The notes: a model not told the origin generated them from the letters alone. Positions 36,969-47,319 are shown, counted from the stretch's first letter. The stretch: DNA of 53,630 nt from Streptococcus saliviloxodontae (GCF_016908655.1 NZ_JAFBEI010000011.1:1-53630); one strand, 5' to 3'. Program-made: numbers and translations.

Positions 36969-39900
36969 TTAATAAATATAGGTTGCTACTCCGTAGCTAT
37001 CCACACGTAATAAATGACCGTTATATGAAATACGAGTATTTCTCACCATCTGACCCCAACTTGACTCAAAGTAGTACAATTTACCATTAATCGTCACAAG
37101 TTCGCCTTTGGCTTGGACACCATTGCTATAGAAATATTGTTTAACACCGTTGATCGTTTGGAAACCTGTTACAGCACGACCGTCTGAACCAAAATAGTAC
37201 CACTTGCCGGTAGATGTATTTTGGATGTATTGGTTAGTCGCCATAGCTGCCCATTTATTATCAAAATAGTATAGGCTACCATTAATCGTCACAAATTCGT
37301 TTTTAGCTTGTGCACCATTGCTATAGAAATACTGTTTAACGCCGTTAATCGTTTGGAAACCTGTTACAGCACGACCGTCTGAACCAAAATAGTACCACTT
37401 GCCGGTAGATGTGTTTTGGATGTATTGGTTTTTAACAGCTACATTGTTGCTATAGTAGTAAACTGAACCGTTAGTATCTGTCACAAAACCATTACGGTTA
37501 CTTGTGCCAATACCTTGTGCATCGAAACGATAGAGCGTCCCACCGATGACAAGGGAAGTGCTTACCACCATTGAACCTGAGTTAGCATCAAAGTAACGGA
37601 CATTACCTGAGCTATCTGTGACCAAGCGACCTTTAACCTGCTTACCAGTTTCATCAAAGTAAAGAGTTTGACCATAGACAGTTTGAAGACCGGTCACAGC
37701 TTTACCATCCTTGCCAAAGAAATACCATGCACTTGCTGTATAATCCCAGGCGAAACGATTTACAGCCATCTCTCCTGAATTCATATCAAAGTAATAACGG
37801 CTACCATCAATAGTAACAACTTGCCCTTTAACTTGTTTACCAGTTTCATCAAAGTAAAGAGTTTGACCATAGACAGTTTGAAGACCGGTCACAATCACAC
37901 CGTCTTTGTCAGCAAAGTACCAGTTACCTTGTCTGTCCATGATGAATTGGTTGAAGACTTGATTACCTGAATCACGATCAAAGTAACGCTTAACAGCATT
38001 TTCAGTTACAAAGGCACCTTTAACTTGTTTACCATCCACTGTAAAGTATTGGACATTTCCAGAGATTGTTTGAAGACCTGTTGCCATTACTCCGTTATTG
38101 AAATAATACCAACGATTATTGATTTGTTTATAACCAGTTCCTGTTACTTGCTTACCTGTTTCATCAAAATAGTAAGACTGACCGTTTTCGTCTGTGAAAA
38201 TACCATCTTTGAGCTGCTTACCATTTGACAAGAAATAATAAACAGTTCCATCGATTGTCACTAATCCTGTCACCATGTGACCTTTACCGTCAAAGTAGTA
38301 GGCATCGCCATCAATACTGATAAACTGCTTCTTAGCTGTTTGACCAGAAGCTAATTTATAAGTGTAGCCAACACCGTCAAAGGTAAGACCTGAAATCGAA
38401 CCGTTACTGAACAACTCTGTTGGCAAGTTAAGATTGTCACGTGACAAGTTGAGGTAGCCAGCCGCATCACTTAGGACATAACCTGTACCACGTCCAAGGA
38501 TGTTAGTTCCGTTGAAGTATTTGGCTGACCATTGAGTGATTTTAGTAGTTGGATCAATCGCTTTTCCAGTAGAAATTTGTTTTACTGTGAAGAGTTCCGG
38601 ATATTTCTCTTGAAGCTCATCTAAGAAAGCACCACCGTAAACTGATTGCAAGTCGCTACCGCTTGATTTTGTATTAGCGACATAAACTTGACCATTGATA
38701 CCTGAAGCTGATAGGTAGTCCCCGTAGATATTTACACGTTTAACTGCTACTGCTTCCTTACCTGGCAAATCGTAAATTTGGTCTGGAACCCAGTCGACAA
38801 GCACTTTGATACCAACTGAGTGCAATGCTTTCAAAGCTCCTACTAGGTCTTGTGCAGAACCATATTTATTGTTTTGACTAATTCCCAAATCGTATCGATC
38901 TGTAAAGGCATAACCATTTTGGATGATAGAGTCTAGGAAGGTACCGTCAGTTGCAGAAACGTACTGAGGTGCCATTTCAAAATCAGTGATTCCCCACTTA
39001 ACGTATTGATCAACATTTTTGGCAATCACTTTATTGGTGTACTGCTCGTCTGTTTTCACGAAGTCTTGGAAGTTTGAGAACCCTTCAAAGATAAGGTGTG
39101 AATCAAGGGCGGCATTTGAGTGGTATTGTTGACCGTCATTTGTCTTAGTAGTGCTTGCTTCAACACGGATGTCTTGTGTTGCCTTAGCACCTACTGGTAC
39201 CCAAACAGCTAGATAACCTGATACCTGAGCATTTGAGTATCCTTTGATGTCAGCAGACGTGAATGTCAAATTACCACTTGAGTCAACTGTCTTATAGATT
39301 GTTGTATCGCTATCATTAAGGTAGGTTGCGATTCCTGTACTTGTTGACAATAAAAGCGGGCGGTATTTTTGACCAGCATGGATTTTACCAACATTGACTT
39401 GTAGGCTAGTACGTGATGACATTTGAAGGTTTGGATCATTTGAAATCACGGTAACCATACCAGATGTTTTAGACAAGGCTGTTCCACTAGTGTCTGAAGC
39501 CGTCATAATATCCTGACCATAGCGAACAGATGTCAAGATTTCACTTGTTTTACCCCAAGTTGGTGTGGCAACGTCTGTTACCTGCATGCTTTGACCACCA
39601 GATGCATAACGGATACGAGCTTGAAGCAAGGTATCAATCGCATTGAAGTATGGTGATTTTGTTTCCATGTACTGACCATTGTCAGTATAAAGGTCTCCAT
39701 AGTAAACACGTGGAACAGTGTCTTTGTTTGACAACAAAAGCGCATATGCTGAAGGAATATTGTAGTGAGTATATTTCTTCGTCGTGCTATTCATGTCATC
39801 ATTGTAGATCTTGAAGGCTTTTTCAAGTTCATCCAAAGTAAATGTGTAACCATCCGTTGCTGAATTAATCTCTGATGAGATGATGTTAGCAATAATTGTC

Positions 39901-41501
39901 TGTACTTCACTGTCGTGTGCACGAACAAAAGCATAGTTTGCTTGAGATGTGTTATAGGTACTGTTACTTGAGCGATCTACTAGTTCACTCTTAATAAGGT
40001 TACGAAGTGAATAACGATATGAACGTGTTAGGGTATTAAGCATTGAGATACGGAAACTATCATCCATATTCAAATGCTCACCACCATTGTCTTTAGTGTA
40101 CTTAGGATCGTTGTGACTCCACGCTTCCAAGATAGACAAGTGAGCGTTGTTTTTAGCATCACTTTCGTCAGTGCCATACATAGCTTGGTAAAGATCTGCA
40201 GCAATCTGCAAAAGATCCGCATCCACGTTGTCAACAGCATCGATACGAACACCGTCGAAGTTTGCATCTGGATCGTTAGCGAAGATGCTACCAAAATTCA
40301 TCAAATAGTAAAGTTGGTTCAACTGCTCTGCTTGAACAACTGGATTTGAGTTATCTACGTCATTGGCAAGAAGATACTCTGAACCACCAATTGAATTATC
40401 TATAAAGTACTTACGAGTCCCTGTTTGATTGGTTGGCGTGCGGCTAATCAAACGATAGTCTGAATCTGCCCAAGGTGTCTTATCGCTATTAACGTATTCA
40501 AAGGCTCCACCTTGCAAATGATCACCTGTACGGTACTCAGAACTTTGGTTCCATTGAGATTGCGTAGCGACAAAAGCTTTCATGGTCTCTCTTAGCCATT
40601 CTGTGCTTGCTTGTGCGGTGATTTTTTGTTCAATCTTCGCTTGGATTGTTTGAGTAGCTGTTGTGAGCACTTGAGTTGATGAACTTGTTGAAACTGTTCC
40701 AGAAATACCTAACTCTTTATTCATGTAATTGACATAATTAACTTGAGTTGTTGTATCAGGCCACCATGACATCAAAACTGGTCGGAAATCTGTTTCGCTT
40801 GATACTGTCCATGTTTTTCCATCTTCTAGAATATATTTTGGACGATACCAGCTATCAGCTGTCAAATAATTATCAACGGTTTCAAAACTCTTAGCAGTAT
40901 TATCATAGGCTTGATTATAGCTGTTGTAATCTTGATTTTGATTATTTTCTGAAACGATACTTTTAGCAGTTGTGTCTGTGTAAGCCCCTGTTTCTGCATC
41001 GAAATAAAGGTCAACACCATTTACATTGACACTAATGTTTTTAACGATATTTCCTGCTTCATCATAGTAATAATAACTATCACCAGATTTTTTGATATTT
41101 GACCTACTACTTAAGGCAGATGAAATCTCTTCTGCTGTAGGTTCCGAGACAGTAGTAACGATTTCAGAAACAACCTCTGTCGTCGCTGTATCTTCGGTAG
41201 TTTCTTCACTTTCGGTAGCTGGTGTAGTAGCTACATCTGCTAGAAGACTTGTTCCTACTGTATCTGTTGTTTCATCTGTCGTTGACTCCTCTGTCTGAGC
41301 AACTGCTTCTGAAGTCACTTCATCGGTACTAGTGCTAACAGTTGTTGTACTTGTCAAATCACTATTAGTAGCTGGTGTTAGATCATCTGCTTGTACTGAT
41401 GATATCCCTGAAACGAGCGACATTCCTGCAACCGAAGTAATAGCTACAGTTAGCCACTTTTTCTTGACTTTCCGCATTTTATAACGCATTTTAATTTCCA
41501 T
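36969..41501 (-). CDS. Glucosyltransferase (GH70 glucansucrase) with SEV motif
   Basis: 1510 aa with the same architecture as its downstream neighbour: signal peptide to about residue 38, Thr/Ser/Glu-rich region 40-130, catalytic core about 160-1010, YG repeats about 1050-1510. Catalytic residues are Asp 421 (RIDAVDNVD), Glu 459 (ILEAWS) and Asp 530 (RAHD), followed by the common SEV triplet. Motif I (VDWVPDQIY) comes last, as in all GH70 enzymes. The SEV type includes makers of soluble alpha-1,6 glucan and mixed products. The pair with an NQV enzyme suggests complementary products, as for gtfJ/gtfK in S. salivarius, but I cannot assign the symbol safely. Confidence 0.95.
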   Translation of the reverse strand: MEIKMRYKMRKVKKKWLTVAITSVAGMSLVSGISSVQADDLTPATNSDLTSTTTVSTSTDEVTSEAVAQTEESTTDETTDTVGTSLLADVATTPATESEETTEDTATTEVVSEIVTTVSEPTAEEISSALSSRSNIKKSGDSYYYYDEAGNIVKNISVNVNGVDLYFDAETGAYTDTTAKSIVSENNQNQDYNSYNQAYDNTAKSFETVDNYLTADSWYRPKYILEDGKTWTVSSETDFRPVLMSWWPDTTTQVNYVNYMNKELGISGTVSTSSSTQVLTTATQTIQAKIEQKITAQASTEWLRETMKAFVATQSQWNQSSEYRTGDHLQGGAFEYVNSDKTPWADSDYRLISRTPTNQTGTRKYFIDNSIGGSEYLLANDVDNSNPVVQAEQLNQLYYLMNFGSIFANDPDANFDGVRIDAVDNVDADLLQIAADLYQAMYGTDESDAKNNAHLSILEAWSHNDPKYTKDNGGEHLNMDDSFRISMLNTLTRSYRYSLRNLIKSELVDRSSNSTYNTSQANYAFVRAHDSEVQTIIANIISSEINSATDGYTFTLDELEKAFKIYNDDMNSTTKKYTHYNIPSAYALLLSNKDTVPRVYYGDLYTDNGQYMETKSPYFNAIDTLLQARIRYASGGQSMQVTDVATPTWGKTSEILTSVRYGQDIMTASDTSGTALSKTSGMVTVISNDPNLQMSSRTSLQVNVGKIHAGQKYRPLLLSTSTGIATYLNDSDTTIYKTVDSSGNLTFTSADIKGYSNAQVSGYLAVWVPVGAKATQDIRVEASTTKTNDGQQYHSNAALDSHLIFEGFSNFQDFVKTDEQYTNKVIAKNVDQYVKWGITDFEMAPQYVSATDGTFLDSIIQNGYAFTDRYDLGISQNNKYGSAQDLVGALKALHSVGIKVLVDWVPDQIYDLPGKEAVAVKRVNIYGDYLSASGINGQVYVANTKSSGSDLQSVYGGAFLDELQEKYPELFTVKQISTGKAIDPTTKITQWSAKYFNGTNILGRGTGYVLSDAAGYLNLSRDNLNLPTELFSNGSISGLTFDGVGYTYKLASGQTAKKQFISIDGDAYYFDGKGHMVTGLVTIDGTVYYFLSNGKQLKDGIFTDENGQSYYFDETGKQVTGTGYKQINNRWYYFNNGVMATGLQTISGNVQYFTVDGKQVKGAFVTENAVKRYFDRDSGNQVFNQFIMDRQGNWYFADKDGVIVTGLQTVYGQTLYFDETGKQVKGQVVTIDGSRYYFDMNSGEMAVNRFAWDYTASAWYFFGKDGKAVTGLQTVYGQTLYFDETGKQVKGRLVTDSSGNVRYFDANSGSMVVSTSLVIGGTLYRFDAQGIGTSNRNGFVTDTNGSVYYYSNNVAVKNQYIQNTSTGKWYYFGSDGRAVTGFQTINGVKQYFYSNGAQAKNEFVTINGSLYYFDNKWAAMATNQYIQNTSTGKWYYFGSDGRAVTGFQTINGVKQYFYSNGVQAKGELVTINGKLYYFESSWGQMVRNTRISYNGHLLRVDSYGVATYIY
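37080..37435 (-). repeat. 195-bp direct repeat in the glucan-binding region
   Basis: About 160 bp starting at 37083 recur almost unchanged at 37278, 195 bp later: 65 codons, one YG unit. A second pair at about 37632 and 37823 is 191-192 bp apart. These look like recent in-frame duplications. Confidence 0.85.
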
Positions 41502-41531
41502 TTACTTCTCCCCATATAAAATGTTAACCAC

Positions 41532-41561
41532 ATTATAACTAAAAAAATACTTAATATGCAA
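41532..41561 (-). promoter_or_regulatory. Promoter of the upstream gtf
   Basis: TTGCAT (41556-41561), 18-nt spacer, TATAAT (41532-41537) on the minus strand. GGGGAGAAG precedes the start codon. Confidence 0.7.
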
Positions 41562-41603
41562 ATGCGTTAATTTTCTCACTTACATCTAATCGAAAATAAA
41601 ACT

Positions 41604-41644
41604 AAAAACCCAAAAAACGTTGATATACCAACATTTATAGGGTT
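41604..41644 (-). terminator. Orphan terminator-like hairpin between trmFO and gtf
   Basis: AACCC..GGGTT with an inner ACGTTG..CAACAT stem, followed on the minus strand by TTTTTAG. It lies 130 bp beyond the trmFO terminator with no gene between, and could end a small RNA transcribed from about 41760. Confidence 0.5.
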
Positions 41645-41772
41645 CATTTATTTTTTAAAAGAGGTGTTAATACAATATAAGATTAAAAAACTTAGCGTGT
41701 TTACGGTTACAAGCTAATGCGATCGGCATTTTTTATGCATATAAGAGAAGTTGCAACGCCCTTTTAATGCAT

Positions 41773-41812
41773 AAAAAGAAGCCTGAATATATCATGTTTA
41801 GGCTTCTTTTTT
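41773..41812 (-). terminator. Terminator of trmFO
   Basis: AAAAAGAAGCCT and AGGCTTCTTTTT pair perfectly around a 15-nt loop; T-runs on both strands. Confidence 0.92.
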
Positions 41813-41818
41813 AGAATA

Positions 41819-43153
41819 TTAAAAAGTTAGATAATTTTCCAAGTCAGATAAAGCGCGCTCTGCGATTGCTTCATAACGTAGTTTCTTATCGCGGATACGT
41901 GGTCCTTCCAATTCCTTGATAATACCGAAATTGACATTCATTGGTTGGAAATGTTTACTCTCTGCATGCGTTACGTAGTAAGGTAGGCTTCCGATTGCTG
42001 TTGTATGAGGGAAGACCACCTCTTCTTCTCCCTTGAAGAGACGAGCAGCATTGATACCAGCAACAAGACCTGAAGCTGCTGACTCAACATACCCCTCTAC
42101 ACCTGTCATCTGTCCAGCGAAGAAAAGATTCTTGTTAGCGCGTGATTGGAAGGTCTGGGTCAAAAGATTCGGTGAGTCCATATAAGAGTTACGGTGCATC
42201 ACACCATAGCGTACAAACTCTGCATTTTCAAGACCTGGGATCATCTGAAAGACGCGTTTTTGCTCACCCCACTTGAGATGAGTTTGGAAACCAACGATAT
42301 TGTAGAGACTTCCTGCAGCATTATCTTGGCGAAGTTGAACAACGGCGTAGGGTGTTTTAAAGTCTCCATCACGTGGTCCCTCATAGTCGTCTGGGTATTC
42401 CAAACCAACAGGCTTCATCGGACCATAAAGCATGGTTTTAATACCACGCTTAGCCATGACTTCAATTGGCATACAACCTTCAAAATATTTCTCTTTTTCA
42501 AAGGAATTAAGCGGTGCTTCTTCTGCTGTTGTCAATGCTTCATGGAAAGCCATGAACTCTTCTTTAGTCATCGGACAGTTGAGGTAAGCAGCTTCGCCTT
42601 TGTCATAGCGAGACTTGAGATAGACCTTAGTCATATCAATGGTTGATTTATCAATAATCGGAGCTGCCGCATCATAGAAGTAGAACCCGTCGCCACCATT
42701 CAAAGCGTGAATCTTCTCAGCTAGGGCATCCGATGTCAAAGGACCAGTCGCAATAACGGTGATCGCATCATTAGGAATCTCGGTGATTTCTCCTCGGATA
42801 ATCTCAACTAAAGGATTGTTTTCGAGTTCAGCTGTAACGGCTTCTGCGTAACCTTCACGATCCACTGCCATTGCTCCACCAGCTGGAACTCTATGCGCTT
42901 CACCATTTCGCATGATAATGGAATCCAAACGACGCATTTCTTCTTTAAGCAAACCGACAGCATTGGTTAAACTGTCCCCACGAAAAGAATTCGAACAAAC
43001 CAACTCTGCAAAGTTGCTTGTTTTGTGTTGAGGGGTTGATTTAACACCACGCATCTCGTAGAGTTTAACAGGAATGCCACGCTTGGCAATTTGGTAGGCT
43101 GCTTCGGAACCAGCTAAACCAGCACCGATAACATTAATATAAGATTGAGACAA
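41819..43153 (-). CDS. trmFO: Methylenetetrahydrofolate-tRNA (uracil-54-C5) methyltransferase
   Basis: Folate- and FAD-dependent enzyme that makes ribothymidine 54 in tRNA. The FAD motif [10 protein letters not shown] is at residues 10-19, the conserved catalytic Cys is in [11 protein letters not shown] near 53, and the C-terminal FAD loop is [13 protein letters not shown] near 345. 444 aa, the family length. Neighbouring topA is on the same strand but separated by a 380-bp gap with its own terminator. Confidence 0.96.
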   Translation of the reverse strand: MSQSYINVIGAGLAGSEAAYQIAKRGIPVKLYEMRGVKSTPQHKTSNFAELVCSNSFRGDSLTNAVGLLKEEMRRLDSIIMRNGEAHRVPAGGAMAVDREGYAEAVTAELENNPLVEIIRGEITEIPNDAITVIATGPLTSDALAEKIHALNGGDGFYFYDAAAPIIDKSTIDMTKVYLKSRYDKGEAAYLNCPMTKEEFMAFHEALTTAEEAPLNSFEKEKYFEGCMPIEVMAKRGIKTMLYGPMKPVGLEYPDDYEGPRDGDFKTPYAVVQLRQDNAAGSLYNIVGFQTHLKWGEQKRVFQMIPGLENAEFVRYGVMHRNSYMDSPNLLTQTFQSRANKNLFFAGQMTGVEGYVESAASGLVAGINAARLFKGEEEVVFPHTTAIGSLPYYVTHAESKHFQPMNVNFGIIKELEGPRIRDKKLRYEAIAERALSDLENYLTF

Positions 43154-43175
43154 GACTAATACCTCTTTGGGAGTG

Positions 43176-43192
43176 AGTTGACACTGTCAACT
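43176..43192. promoter_or_regulatory. 17-bp palindrome in the trmFO leader
   Basis: AGTTGACA-C-TGTCAACT is a perfect 8+1+8 inverted repeat 23 bp upstream of the start codon. It could be a protein-binding site or an RNA hairpin just before the ribosome site. No known regulator matches. Confidence 0.4.
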
Positions 43193-43241
43193 AGACCCTC
43201 AAATCTTTCTAAATAATTTTAATAAAATAGCTATAGAGACT

Positions 43242-43247
43242 ATTATA
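43242..43247 (-). promoter_or_regulatory. -10 box of trmFO
   Basis: TATAAT on the minus strand, about 90 nt before the start. The 43260-43480 stretch upstream holds no gene I can support. Confidence 0.5.
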
Positions 43248-43482
43248 ACAAATAGTAGGGCCAAAAGCTAATTTATTACCAAAACGTCACGACAAAAATA
43301 TTTTTTGTTTGCATAAACGTAAAAACATAAAATGAGCCTTAAATGGCAAGGATTAGTATTTTTTAACCAAAATTTCCTATTTCAAGTACTAGGATGCAAT
43401 CAAGTTCGTTAGTTTCTCTTTGATCATAAACAAAAGGCGTAAAATCACTCACTTTGGAGAAATTCGAAAGTAAACAAAAAAA

Positions 43483-43512
43483 AGCACGAGACTACTTTAG
43501 CTCATGCTCTTT
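43483..43512 (-). terminator. Terminator of topA
   Basis: AGCATGAG and CTCGTGCT pair with one G.U on the minus strand, then eight T. It lies 20 bp after the topA stop. Confidence 0.85.
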
Positions 43513-43533
43513 GTAATGTAATGCCTTGCAGGA

Positions 43534-45654
43534 CTATTTTACTTTTTCTTCCTTATAATCACATGATTCGTTGCTACAGATAACTTGTTTACCACCACCA
43601 CGAATTTTCTTTTCAACTAGGAAATCGCCAGCTTTTGGACAGTTTCGTCCAACTGGAATGTCCCATGAGGTGAATTCACATTCTGGGTAACGATTGCATC
43701 CGTAGAAAACACGATTTCGTTTAGTTTTACGCTCGATTACTTGACCCTGATGGCAAGTCGGACATTCAACTCCGATTTCTTTAGTAATCGGTTTTGTATT
43801 GTGACAATCTGGGAAGTTGCTGCAGGCATAAAATTTACCAAATCGTCCCAATTTAATCACCATTGGATGACCACAGACATCGCAATCAAAACCTGCTGGC
43901 TCATCCTTGATTTGAATCTTCTCAATGCCTTCTTCTGCTTTAGCAAGTTCTTTCTCAAAAGGTTTGTAGAAAGAATCAATGACTTTTTGCCACTGCTCTT
44001 TACCAATTTCGACTTGGTCAAGCTTTCCCTCCATTTCAGCAGTGAAGGTAACATTGACGATGTCTGGGAAGAATTCTACGATTAAGCTATTGACTATCTC
44101 TCCTAGCTCCGTCGGTTCAAATCGTTTCGCTGCTAGTTTAACATAATAGCGACGCTGAATGACATCAAGTGTCGGCGCATAAGTTGACGGACGACCTACA
44201 CCATTTTCTTCTAATGTCTTAATAAGCGTTGCTTCTGAATAGCGGGCTGGAGGTTGAGTAAAGTGTTGCTCTGGGCTAGTCAATACTTTCTTCACAGTAT
44301 CCCCCTCAGCCATTTCAGGAAGCATTTTGTTTTTATCAGAATCGTTGTAAACAGCCATATAACCATCAAACTTAACCTGACTACCATTGGCCACAAATAT
44401 GACACCGTTTTGAGAAATCGTTACTTTCATCGTATCAAAGATTGCGGCAGTCATCTGACTGGCTACAAAACGATTCCAAATCAAGGTATAAAGTTTTAAT
44501 TGATCTTTGTCAAGGTATTTAGCAATTGACTCTGGTGTTTGGAAAACATTAGACGGACGAATGGCCTCGTGAGCATCTTGAGCCCCAGTGGCATTTTTGA
44601 TCTTATTACCATGTTTAGAGTACTGACTACCAAATTTTTCAGTGATAAAATCTGCAGCCTGCCCTTGGGCAATCGGACTGATACGTGTCGAGTCTGTACG
44701 CATATAGGTGATTAAACCTTGTTGAGCAGACCCAATCTTAATTCCCTCATAGAGTTGTTGGGCAACCATCATAGTCTTACGCGTACGGAAGTTGATTTTG
44801 TTAGCAGCGTCTTGTTGCAGTGAGGAGGTCGTATAAGGTAGCGGAGCATTTCGGCGACGCTCCTTTTTCTCAACCTTATCGACATTAAACAGATCATCAG
44901 TAATACGAGCAAGAACTTCTTTGACATCGTCATTGGTCTGTAATTTTACCTTTTTACCATCTAAACCATAAAAAGCTGCTTGAAATTTCTTGGTACCCTT
45001 TTTAAAAGCACCATCAATAGTCCAATATTCTTCTGGCTTAAAGGCTTTAATCTCATTTTCACGGTCGATGATGAGCTTCAAGGCAACAGATTGAACACGT
45101 CCTGCGGACAACCCTTTTTTCACCTTTTTCCATAATAACGGAGAAATCGAATAACCTACAATACGGTCCAAAACACGACGAGCCTGTTGTGAATCTACCA
45201 GATTCATGTCGATCTGGCGTGGTTCAACAAAGGCATTTTTCACCGCATCTTTTGTGATTTCATTAAAAACAACACGGTTCTTATCTTCAAGACTGAGTCC
45301 TAAAATATGCGATAAATGCCATGAAATAGCTTCTCCTTCTCGGTCCGGGTCACTTGCGAGAAAGACTTTTTTAGCCTTTTTAGCTTCTTTTTTCAAATCG
45401 TTGATCAAAGGACCTTTTCCACGAATATTGATATACTGCGGTTCATAATTGTTTTCAAAATCAATTGACATACTTGATTTTTTTAAATCACGGATATGAC
45501 CTACAGACGCAACCACTTTATAGTTGCGCCCAAGGTATTTTTCAATCGTCTTCGCCTTAGCAGGAGACTCTACGATAACAAGATTTTTTTTAGTGGTTGT
45601 TTTTTTCTTAGCCGTCGCTTTTTTTGACGTTGTTGATGTCTTTGCTGTTGCCAT
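43534..45654 (-). CDS. topA: DNA topoisomerase I
   Basis: Relaxes negative supercoils. TOPRIM motif [15 protein letters not shown] near residue 28 and DPDREGEAI near 100, [12 protein letters not shown] near 190, and active-site Tyr in [10 protein letters not shown] near 315. The C-terminus has three zinc-ribbon modules ([28 protein letters not shown], and a third in which only the second CxxxxC half is intact). 706 aa. A lysine/threonine-rich N-terminal tail (1-22) precedes the TOPRIM domain, as in other streptococci. Confidence 0.97.
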   Translation of the reverse strand: MATAKTSTTSKKATAKKKTTTKKNLVIVESPAKAKTIEKYLGRNYKVVASVGHIRDLKKSSMSIDFENNYEPQYINIRGKGPLINDLKKEAKKAKKVFLASDPDREGEAISWHLSHILGLSLEDKNRVVFNEITKDAVKNAFVEPRQIDMNLVDSQQARRVLDRIVGYSISPLLWKKVKKGLSAGRVQSVALKLIIDRENEIKAFKPEEYWTIDGAFKKGTKKFQAAFYGLDGKKVKLQTNDDVKEVLARITDDLFNVDKVEKKERRRNAPLPYTTSSLQQDAANKINFRTRKTMMVAQQLYEGIKIGSAQQGLITYMRTDSTRISPIAQGQAADFITEKFGSQYSKHGNKIKNATGAQDAHEAIRPSNVFQTPESIAKYLDKDQLKLYTLIWNRFVASQMTAAIFDTMKVTISQNGVIFVANGSQVKFDGYMAVYNDSDKNKMLPEMAEGDTVKKVLTSPEQHFTQPPARYSEATLIKTLEENGVGRPSTYAPTLDVIQRRYYVKLAAKRFEPTELGEIVNSLIVEFFPDIVNVTFTAEMEGKLDQVEIGKEQWQKVIDSFYKPFEKELAKAEEGIEKIQIKDEPAGFDCDVCGHPMVIKLGRFGKFYACSNFPDCHNTKPITKEIGVECPTCHQGQVIERKTKRNRVFYGCNRYPECEFTSWDIPVGRNCPKAGDFLVEKKIRGGGKQVICSNESCDYKEEKVK

Positions 45655-45677
45655 ATGATTACTTTCTATTACGCTTC

Positions 45678-45683
45678 ATTATA
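45678..45683 (-). promoter_or_regulatory. -10 box of topA
   Basis: TATAAT on the minus strand 24 nt before the start, with TTATCT 17 nt upstream. A second candidate TATAAC is at 45693-45698. Confidence 0.45.
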
Positions 45684-45718
45684 ATCGGTACCGTTATACT
45701 AGATAACGAAACCAACTA

Positions 45719-45735
45719 TTTGCAGTGACTGCAAA
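45719..45735. promoter_or_regulatory. Palindrome upstream of topA
   Basis: TTTGCAG-TGA-CTGCAAA, perfect 7-bp arms, just upstream of the predicted topA promoters; an operator-like site of unknown partner. Confidence 0.35.
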
Positions 45736-45809
45736 CCTATAGCATAATACCCCACTTTTCTTAAACTGTCAATAAAAAACTTTTTTCTATAGGAAAAACT
45801 ACTATTTAC

Positions 45810-46646
45810 TTAGTATTCATTTAGGACATCAAATCCCGTTGTGATGCACTTTGCACCCTCTTGTATCAAATGATGACAACCATCTGATAAACCATCTAAA
45901 ATACTTCCTGGAATCGCAAAAACATCTCGTCCCTCCTCCAAGGCCCTCTCGCAAGTAATCAAACTTCCTGAACGTAATTTAGCTTCGGCAACGATGATCC
46001 CCTGAGACAACCCTGCAATAATGCGATTACGCTCCGGAAAATGGAATTTTAAAGGTTGCTCACCTGGACCGTACTCACTTAACAGCAAGTGATTAGACGC
46101 GATATAGTCCTGTAAGGCTTTATTTTCTTTTGGGTAATTAACATCAAGCCCTGTACCAACAACTGCAATAGTTGCACCGCCATTTTTCAAAGAAGACAAG
46201 TGAGCAGCAGTATCAATACCACGCGCTAAACCCGATACAATGACAAATCGATTGCCGAGTTCTGTGATAATTTTTTGCACCGACTTCGTTCCTACCTGGC
46301 TACACTTACGCGAGCCTACCACTGCTAACTTCGGCTTGTCCAACAAACTCAAGTTACCCTGATAAAAAAGTAGGGTTGGTGGATTATAAATTGACTTCAA
46401 AGCCAAGGGGTAAGCCTTATCTAAAATTGAAAGGCTAGAAAAACGATTAAATTCTTCTCTCAAAGACTTAGAATCTAGTTGCTTGTAAGCCTCTAAGAAA
46501 GCTACTGGATTTTTACACTTAGAAACCACTGCTATATCTCTCAGAGATAGTGATTTGAACTGACTCTCTTGATAACGAATCACATTTAAAATGTTGAGGT
46601 TGCTTAAACCTGCTTTTTTTAGTTTATAAATATCAAAATTATTCAT
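45810..46646 (-). CDS. dprA: DNA processing protein DprA
   Basis: Binds incoming single-stranded DNA during natural transformation and loads RecA; it also ends competence by binding ComE~P in pneumococcus. Rossmann-type motifs VVGSRKCSQVG near residue 98 and VSGLARGIDTAAHL near 128, and GSLITCERALEEGRDVFAIPG near 225. ATG 46646 is preferred over 46649 because GGAGG is then 6 nt away; 278 aa. A ComX box lies 20 bp upstream. Confidence 0.96.
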   Translation of the reverse strand: MNNFDIYKLKKAGLSNLNILNVIRYQESQFKSLSLRDIAVVSKCKNPVAFLEAYKQLDSKSLREEFNRFSSLSILDKAYPLALKSIYNPPTLLFYQGNLSLLDKPKLAVVGSRKCSQVGTKSVQKIITELGNRFVIVSGLARGIDTAAHLSSLKNGGATIAVVGTGLDVNYPKENKALQDYIASNHLLLSEYGPGEQPLKFHFPERNRIIAGLSQGIIVAEAKLRSGSLITCERALEEGRDVFAIPGSILDGLSDGCHHLIQEGAKCITTGFDVLNEY

Positions 46647-46665
46647 CATTGACCTCCACTAAAAC

Positions 46666-46673
46666 TATTCGAA
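46666..46673 (-). promoter_or_regulatory. ComX (SigX) box of dprA
   Basis: Minus-strand TTCGAATA agrees with the streptococcal cin-box TNCGAATA. It sits 20 bp before the dprA start and directly abuts the T-run of the upstream terminator, implying a very short leader. Confidence 0.75.
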
Positions 46674-46675
46674 AA

Positions 46676-46717
46676 AAACCTCTGTCAGCAAGTTTGAAAA
46701 ACTCGCAACAGAGGTTT
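46676..46717 (-). terminator. Terminator of the rbgA-rnhB-acetyltransferase operon
   Basis: AAACCTCTGT and ACAGAGGTTT with an inner GCGAG..CTTGC stem; seven T follow on the minus strand, overlapping the ComX promoter region. Confidence 0.88.
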
Positions 46718-46770
46718 AGATGACCTATTGATACTTGTTAACTTTAATAAAGCAGACTAAAAGCTACCAA

Positions 46771-47319
46771 TCACAATTGTTTTACCACACGTGCTGGGTT
46801 TCCAGCCAAGAGAACATTGTCACCATATGATTTCGTCACAACAGCCCCAGCACCTACAACGACATTATCTCCCAAGGTCACACCTGGTAAAATGGTAACG
46901 CCCGCTGCCAACCAAACATTATCTCCAATACAAATAGGAGCACCGTATTCAAGTCCTGATATGCGCTTTTTGGCATCTAACGGGTGTAGTGGCGTCAACA
47001 GTTGGCAATTGGGTCCGATTAAGGCATTGTCACCGATACGGATCTCACAAACATCCAAGAAAGTGCAGTTAAAATTCGCATAGAAATTCTCGCCAACATG
47101 AATGTTGCAACCATAGTCACAGACGATATTAGGGTTAACTGTCAAAGTGTTACCAGTCGTTCCCCACCAGGATTTTAACAGTTCACTTGCTTTATGGCGG
47201 TCACTTTCGTCATTAAACTGTTTCATATTAGCACGCGCCTGTGCCCTCATAGCTGACAGTTCTGCATCATCTGCCTTATAAAGCTGTCCTGCCAACATTT
47301 TATCGTATTCACGCATCAT
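46771..47319 (-). CDS. Sugar O-acetyltransferase (maltose acetyltransferase type)
   Basis: 182-aa left-handed beta-helix protein. The N-terminal Mac domain (about 4-58) is followed by hexapeptide repeats, the catalytic His in TPLHPLDA near residue 112 and a C-terminal GNPARVVK. Family members acetylate glucose, maltose or galactosides from acetyl-CoA. Its ATG overlaps the rnhB stop (ATGA), so it is translationally coupled to rnhB. The symbol maa is often used; the substrate is not known here. Confidence 0.9.
   Translation of the reverse strand: MMREYDKMLAGQLYKADDAELSAMRAQARANMKQFNDESDRHKASELLKSWWGTTGNTLTVNPNIVCDYGCNIHVGENFYANFNCTFLDVCEIRIGDNALIGPNCQLLTPLHPLDAKKRISGLEYGAPICIGDNVWLAAGVTILPGVTLGDNVVVGAGAVVTKSYGDNVLLAGNPARVVKQL

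Noticed and set aside
43375..43468. 29-codon GTG ORF upstream of trmFO (minus)
   Set aside because: No ribosome site and no recognisable sequence; likely chance.
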